From: Camelus bactrianus
Lineage: Eukaryota > Chordata > Mammalia > Artiodactyla > Camelidae
Assembly (NCBI RefSeq): GCF_048773025.1
Contig: NC_133566.1
Coordinates: forward strand, 13,177,001 to 13,241,000
Direction of reading: 5' to 3'
DNA: 64,000 nt
Shown here: positions 57,860 to 64,000 of the stretch, in pieces
How the letters are laid out: each line of letters begins with the position of its first letter
How positions within the stretch are numbered: position 1 is the stretch's first letter
Made by a program: the position numbers and the translations under genes
The notes under the pieces: model-generated
Databases searched by the model: none
Told to the model about the DNA's origin: nothing
What the model saw: only the letters and a program-made list of their open reading frames with translations

Positions 57860-59240
57860 CCAATGCTTGAGAGTTCTTGTGTGTTTCCCTGATTGTATTC
57901 CCCTCCCATGTGGGCACTACCAGCCTGAGTTATGTGTTAGAGTTATGTCCCTTGCTTTTTAGTTTTGATACATTTATGTGTATCTCTGATCAATACATTG
58001 TTAAGTTTTGTGTGTATGTTTTTAAACTCTTTACCAGGGGAGTCATACTCTATGTATTTTTCTGAAGCTTGTGTTTCCACTCCCAGTTACATAGTTTTGT
58101 ATGTATGTTATATTTCCCTAGCATTGAACCATGGTGATACATGCAGCCAAGTTCATTCATTTTCGTTGATGGGGAGTAATCCATTAAATAAATATACCAT
58201 TATTTATTTATTCATTCTCCTATCAGTTGATATTTGGGTTTCTAGTTATTGTTGTTCTGCTGTTACAGATAATGCTGCTACAAACATTCTTGTATAATGT
58301 TCACACATGGGAAAGCTCTAGAGGGTAAACCTATAACTGACCTTGTTGGGTGTATCAGCCAGGATGGGCTAGGGTATGCTGTGGTAACAAACACCCCCTA
58401 AATCTCTGTGGACTCATGTTGATTTCTCCCTCATGCTGAATGTCCAGTGTGGGTCTGTAGGGGTCTCTTCTCATTGTAGGCCCTCAAAGAGGGCTGATGG
58501 AAGCTCATCTCTTCTGTTTCCATGATCACCACGGCAGTCGAGAAAGCAACTTGGTCAGTCTCACACTGGCTCTTAAGAGTTTCCACGCGTATGTGACACC
58601 TGTCCCTTTCACTCATTTTACATTGACGGAAGCAAGTCACATGGCTGTGTGTGACCTCAGAGCCATGGGAGATGCCGTCCTACTATGTGCCTGCAAGGAG
58701 AGGAGAGCTGGAATGTCTGTGAACAGCCCTAATATGGGGGCCCAGGGTTGTGCATTTTCAACTTTTCTGGATAATTCCAAGTTGCTTTCCAAAGTGATTG
58801 TGCTAATTTATAGTTCTGGCCTCAGTGTGCAAAAGTTCCCATGGTGATAATCCTTGCCAACACTTGGTGTTGCCAGAGATGGTACTTTTTGCCAATCTGG
58901 TAGGTATTAAAATCGTACCCGAGGACCGCTGAGGTGATGTTTCCTTTTATCACTCTGAGTGTTAAGAATCTTTTTATGTGTTTATTAAGTATTTGTTTTG
59001 CCTTTTGAGAAGTGTTTGTGACTTTTTCCTATTTCAGAGCTCATTGTGTGTGTGCATGGACATGTGTCTGTGTTCTGTGTTCTTTTTCAACTGTAATGTA
59101 TTGAAAAATCTCTCGCTGTATGCCTGGCCTTTTTGTTTTTGTTATGGTTCTTTTGAAGAACCAACATTCTTAATTTTCATGCAGTCAGATGCACCATTCT
59201 TTTCACCTAGTAGTTTGTGCTTTTTGTTTCTTGTTTAAGA
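57860..59240 (-). repeat. Ancient L1M split by another repeat
   Basis: The left block (57860-58340) and right block (58735-59240) are complements of one old L1 ORF2 end (ACAGATAATGCTGCTACAAA; CCAAGTTGCTTTCCAAAGTG; TTTTGCCAATCTGGTAGG). The middle is a different interspersed repeat. Confidence 0.6.
58345..58733. repeat. Ancient interspersed repeat inside the L1M, family not assigned
   Basis: It starts TGTATCAGCCAGGATGGGCT and runs through GCTGTGGTAACAAACACCCC, ACTGGCTCTTAAGAGTTTCC and GAAGCAAGTCACATGGCTG to AACAGCCCTAATATGG. I know this pattern as a common dispersed mammalian repeat but cannot name it from memory. It interrupts the L1 cleanly, so it is the younger of the two. Confidence 0.5.
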
Positions 59241-60774
59241 AGAAATCCTTAGAAGGGAATCTCCAGGATGATGGTGATAGGAGACCCTGAGATGAGGGTC
59301 TCATCCGCAGCCCGGCCTGGAGCATGGAAGAGGCCCCAGGACAGCTCCTGGGAGAAGAGGAGCGGAGTATTGATACTGAAGGAAGATGCACACACCAGAG
59401 GAGAGCTTGTGGGCAGATTACTGGTACCCAAAAAGCTAGATCAGCCAAGAATTCCAGGGCAGGTGTCAACTCCAGGGAAAATAAAAAGCTGGGTAGGTTA
59501 GGAAGAAGGCTTCCTCCTTTTACTAAAAGCTCAGCTCTCAGCAATGTTTGTGTAATTATAATAACGTAATTATGGACCAGTGATCTAACCCAAACAGTTG
59601 CCTAAGTGAGGTGTGAGTGGCCGGTGGTGGTGGTGAGTGAACTGGGAGCTACGTTCTCTGCTTCTGAAAGTTGCCAGCCAGTGTCTACATGGAAAATTGA
59701 AGTAGTTGGCCCAGCGCGTTCGTTGGAGAAGCGGAGGTAAATGGGAAGAGAACCAGTTGAGAACTGGGGGTGGTTGCCCTCGGAGAGCTGAGGAGTGGGA
59801 GCAGGGAGGGGTGAGAGGGTTTCCCATGAGCCTTGTGGAATCACACACTTCTTTCTCGGCACATGTAAACTTGATAAAATATATACAGAATCTGCAGGTT
59901 GGGAGAGCTTGGTATATTTTCTGGGTGATGAGGATCGTGTGGGTAGCGGCGAGCAGGAGAGGCACTGCAGCGGGGTCGCGTTATTGCCTTGTGCACCATG
60001 ATTCCTGGACCTCCCGTGCTTCAGATATTTCTCCTTTCAGGAGGCTATATTTAGCCTTCAAAGTGTCTTGCCTGTGTGGGGGTGTGTTAGTTTCGCAGAG
60101 GCTTAGAAACTGTTTTCAGAAATGAATCTAATCCAGTCAGGTGCTTCTACTTGAAATCAGAATATATGTATTCTGGATTTTTTTTTCCCCTCCAGAGAAG
60201 AAATCAGTGTAGAGTTACACGTTTATGATTTTTGTCCCTTCCCTAGCCTCAGAGATAACGTTCCTGCAAAACAGTGATAGCAATTATAATAACTAAAACA
60301 GTTTTTGCTTTGTGGAAGTGTTTATATTTCAGACTGTTACATTTTGCAGATGTGTTGGCAAAATCCGTTTAATTATTTGTCTTTAAAAAAGAGGAGAAAG
60401 CCAAGAGAGCATCGCATCCAGCAGCGTCAGGCTGTGTTCTCGTGAAGCATGTAGTTGAGGGGTGGAGGGGCAAAACCACGAAATGCAGAATTATCGATGG
60501 TGGTAAGTACAGAGGGAGTGAGAGGGAGTAACGGGAATTAACTGAGGTTGGGGTGTCAGGCAGCATTTCTCCGAGTACCCGTGATCTCAGCTGAGACCTG
60601 CAGGGCATGGAGGGTGGTTTGCCTGCTGCAGAGCGGGAGAAAGATCCTTCTGAGCAGGGGGAAGTGAATGTGCAAAAGCCCTGTGGCCTCTGAGGGCCTG
60701 TTCTGGACAAGTCCAGCTTGCCTGCCTATGAGCTGTCCAGTAAAGCCTATGGAGGAGGAGACCACCGAGGGGAT

Positions 60775-61005
60775 GAAGGGGTGGGGGTGGGGGAAGGGAG
60801 GAAATCAGCAGGGTGGATTTTTCCAGAATTCAAGAGAAGAGTGTGTGTAAGGAGGAGGGAGGGAAGAGGGATCAGCTCTGCAGCAGCGTGTGGGACAAGC
60901 TTATAAGATGTTGGGGACTTAAGAGCAGTTTGGGTGCAGGTAGGGGTGGGGTAGAGTGGGCTGGGGGCTGTGGTTGGGGGGTGAGGAGGCTGGGTGGCAG
61001 GTGAG
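60775..61005 (+). other. G-rich stretch with quadruplex motifs
   Basis: GGGGTGGGGGTGGGGGAAGG at about 60779 has four G-runs with 1-2 nt loops, a strong quadruplex form. A looser set follows at about 60940-60985. Both are on the coding strand of TBC1D8 intron 1. Confidence 0.6.
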
Positions 61006-61971
61006 GGCGGCTTTGCCCAGGGGAAATTTGGTGGGGTTTTTTTTGTTGTTGCTGTTGTTACAAATTTATGATTTGCTAACAAGCAGAGCATCTGTTGAAT
61101 GGTGGATCTGTCGGGATTGTGGGCTTGGGGCAGGGCTGTGGGGCCTTGAGATGGAAACTGGGTAGGATTTGAATAGATCAAAGAACTAGGTACGGCATCC
61201 AGGGCATGGAGGCCTTGGGAGCGTTTCCCAAGGAATTTTGTTTTGAAAGTGGGGTTAAGTACTCAGGCCTGAAAAAACAAAATTGCCTCAAAGAATCTGT
61301 AATTGATCACCCGAGGAGTTAACTCACGTAAATGGAAGCCAGGGATATTGGCTTAGCACTGGACAGTGACCGCGTCACCTGGCAAAAGAAATTCCTTGAG
61401 GAGACCGAGGCAGCTTAAACATTGGATACTGTTACTTGTGTGGCGCTGGGTGTCACACCCCTTTGTACCGCCTTGTCTGGGGTGAGTGCCACTGGGAATC
61501 CGATCTGGCCTCACTAAGTGTTTTGATTAGATTTCGTTTCTCAGCTTTGTAAATCTAAACCATCTTTTGCTATGGATAATGTTCTCAGGATTCAAAAAAT
61601 TACAGTTTATTTCTAGAAGGAAAATAACAGATGGGATATTTCAGTGAATTACCAAGGTAGACCAGGAAGTTTGGCTGCTCTGAATGAGTGAGTCCATTTA
61701 ATAGGGTTTTAAATCGTGGCCCAGTGTTGGGAATGTAGGGATGTGCTGATGCGGAAACGGGGCAACATTATTAGAATGGGATTGGCCTAGCGAGGAAAGG
61801 TTTGGAAGGAGCTTCTGGAGTTTCTTGAGAAGCAGTACGTGCATGACAGAAACATTTTTAAAAAAAGAAGCAGAAGATTAGGTATTTCATTTACCACAGG
61901 CACAGAGAGAGCCAAAGTGGGTTCTGAGTTTCTATTACGCTGGTGTTTTGCGGTTATAATTAAAAATAAGG

Positions 61972-62105
61972 GGAGAGGGTATAGCTCGGTGGCAGAGCGC
62001 ACGCCTAGCATGCACGAGGTCCTGGGTTCAATCCCCAGTCCCTCCATTAAATAACTAAATGACCTAATTACCCACCCCCTCAACAACAACAAAAAATTTA
62101 AAAAG
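61972..62105 (+). repeat. Vic-1 type SINE
   Basis: A box TATAGCTCGGTGGCAGAGC, B box GGGTTCAATCCCC, CCTCCATTAA body, the CTAATTACCCACCCCC tail and CAA-rich end. The A-rich surroundings hide the target-site repeat. Confidence 0.92.
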
Positions 62106-62287
62106 ATAAAATAACAAAGAAAAAAAAGATAAAATTAAAAAAATTTTTTAATGTAAAATTTGAGCAAGTCATTAAGACTGCTTGCAGGATGTAAAGCTCA
62201 TGGTCTTGCGTCTGCCACGGATTCAGTCACAGCAAAGGATTTGGCTGGAGAGACTAGATGTCAGCAAACCCAGTGTTCCAAAACCGT

Positions 62288-62310
62288 TTGTGTGTGTGTG
62301 TGTGTGTGTT
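62288..62310 (+). repeat. (TG)n microsatellite
   Basis: About eleven TG units within TBC1D8 intron 1. Confidence 0.9.
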
Positions 62311-63224
62311 TAATGGCATGCTCTTCCATTCCAGACAGTGGAGCTGTCTCTCAATGTGGGAATTAGGTTCCAAAATCAACAAGAAGGACAAAACTTCCTT
62401 GAGGTAAAAATTACCCTTGAAATCTGCAGGGTCACCTGACTCGGTCATCTCATGGGATGAAGGGTTCCTGCCAAGGGGGAGCCTCGGTGGAGCTGGGAGA
62501 TTCCAGCCAGGCCGTGAGCTCCCTCCAGGGCATGCGCCTCTGGAGTCGTGGGCTGTCTGTGTGAACTGCTGTCCCCTTGCCGTTCTGGCCAGTGCACGTG
62601 GTTGAATTTGCTAAGTTGCACATGAGGTGCGCTGCCACTGTCCCACCACCTGCCAGTTGAAGTAAAGTGCCCGAGGTGGCTTCCCAACCGGGTGCGGCCA
62701 ACAGAGACCCTCCTGCACCTTGGGAATTGCCGTTGGGTGAGGTTGACAGTGGCCTGTTCCAGACCTGCAGTCTGGGGTCCGCTGCCCAGGTGGCTTGCCG
62801 TAAAACGATCGGCACTAAGTGGCTGTATTTTGTCTTTCAACCTCCTGCTTGGCTTCATTTATCCAAATACGACATTTAGATTTGAGAAGAGGAGGTGGGT
62901 GGCCTCTCGTGGAACTGGAAGGTTCTCTTTGGTAGGATATGTGTCCCCACTATAAGAGCTGCTTTCCTTGTTTGATTTTAACTTCCTGTACCTGGAAGGC
63001 TGGATTCGAGCATTGTCTACTAAGAGCCAAAAGTTAAGTCAGAGTCTTGCAATAGTTAACGTATTAACTTTCTTAAATGAAAATCGACAGAAACCCAAAC
63101 TCTAGGCAAAGCCAGAGATTTGATTGTGTTGATGGTGCCTGAAATCTTAGTAAGAGTCAATCAAGACCAGAGTCTCTGTAGGTGAACATTTCCTTTATAG
63201 CAGAAAGATCTTGAGAAAATCTGT

Positions 63225-63287
63225 GTGTGGAGGGGAGGAAGGGAAGAAGGGAGAGGAGGAGAGGGAGAGAGAGACTCAGAGACTCGA
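63225..63287 (+). repeat. Purine-rich (GGA/GA) low-complexity stretch
   Basis: Nearly all-purine run of GGAGG, GAAGG and GAGA units, about 60 bp. Confidence 0.8.
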
Positions 63288-63840
63288 GTGGCTGATGGCA
63301 GAGGCTTTGGGAAGATGTGCTCTGATATTGTACATGTATAATGCTGCAGTTTGCATTGCTGAAAAGTTTTATTTAGAATCAGAACTATAGAAATCAGATA
63401 GTTTTCCCATTACTTCCAACCTCAGAGAGATCTACATTTTAAGTACAGAGCAAATGATTAAATATGCATAGAAAAATCTACCCATCTAAATAAGATCATA
63501 GCATTTCAGGTGTACGGATATTTTTATTCAACTGAAGTCAACTTTTTGGATCAAAACTGGCAAAAATAAAAAAAAAAAAGGGAGATGGGGACTACTGTCT
63601 TTAAAATGTCAGTCATACAAGAAAGGCTGTGGATTAAAGGAAACTGAGCAGACATGATAACTAAACGTGATACCCAACCCTAGGGTGGGTTCCCTGCTGG
63701 AGGGGAAACTGCTGTAATGGGTGTTTGTTATTGGATCATAACACAACCAGACTATACATGGTAGCTAAAAGCACAGCATGTGTTAAATTGAGTGACTTTG
63801 ATAACTAGGCTATTGTGTTAAGAGAATATCCCTATTCAAT

Positions 63841-64000
63841 GTCACATCACATCACATATCACGTCACATATCACATCACATATCACATCACATATCACGT
63901 CACATATCACATCACGTCACATATCACGTCACTTATCACATCACGTCACATATCACGTCACATCACATCACATATCACGTCACATATCACATCACATCAC
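63841..64000 (+). repeat. 12-bp tandem repeat, cut by the window edge
   Basis: Alternating 5-bp TCACA and 7-bp TATCACA/G pieces give a 12-bp unit TCACATATCACR, about 13 units visible. The R position is often G, which makes TCACGTCA, seen seven times. Phase slips occur where two 5-mers follow each other. The true length is unknown because the window stops inside it. Confidence 0.9.

Larger units (their letters stand above)
51506..64000 (+). other. TBC1D8: TBC1D8 intron 1 (continues past the window)
   Basis: At least 12.5 kb of intron with GC-rich start to about 52020 and then ordinary DNA. It holds a CA/CT microsatellite, an L1 3' fragment, Vic-1 SINEs, an old L1 and an end array (separate entries). 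Stretches such as 52020-53970, 55050-56600 and 62110-63840 show no gene or RNA. Confidence 0.85.

Noticed and set aside
63841-64000. CRISPR array
   Set aside because: The units are 12 bp without spacers, in a mammalian intron; this is a simple tandem repeat.

Overview
The window is mammalian nuclear DNA and almost certainly from a camelid (camel, llama or alpaca). The host genes are split by GT-AG introns, the intergenic DNA is full of L1 tails, MIR and other mammalian repeats, and ten copies of a tRNA-derived SINE (tRNA-like head with A and B boxes, CCTCCATTAA-type body, C- and A-rich tail) match the Vic-1 type SINE of Tylopoda. The gene set and order (RNF149, CNOT11, TBC1D8) match human 2q11.2 in inverted orientation.

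Layout. Positions 1-12,225 hold the 3' part of RNF149 on the + strand: three coding exons (end of the RING-H2 finger, acidic/Ser-Pro tail, last 13 residues) and a long 3' region containing a C/D snoRNA recognised as SNORD89. About 0.9 kb further on, tail to tail, ends CNOT11, whose seven coding exons (13,794-24,299, - strand) can be joined exactly into a 514-residue protein. Its promoter is a CpG island at about 23,750-24,660 with an ETS site next to a GC box. From 24.7 to 50.9 kb is intergenic DNA dominated by 5'-truncated L1 tails, nearly all on the - strand, plus Vic-1 SINEs, one MLT1 LTR fossil and MIRs; one GC/CpG-rich island at 29.2-29.5 kb has no gene attached. A second CpG island at 50.9-52.0 kb carries the first coding exon of TBC1D8 (51,379-51,505, + strand). 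The rest, to 64,000, is TBC1D8 intron 1 and ends inside a 12-bp tandem repeat.

The three genes do not form a pathway. RNF149 is a membrane PA-TM-RING ubiquitin ligase, CNOT11 a subunit of the CCR4-NOT deadenylase, and TBC1D8 a TBC-domain Rab-GAP-like protein. CNOT11 and TBC1D8 are divergent; RNF149 and CNOT11 are convergent. I found no clearly new biological system. The points most worth a second look are the snoRNA and the unresolved 3' structure of RNF149, a 13-bp stem in its 3'UTR, a fold-back inside a SINE, a rearranged L1, the orphan CpG island, and the CRE-like tandem array at the right edge.
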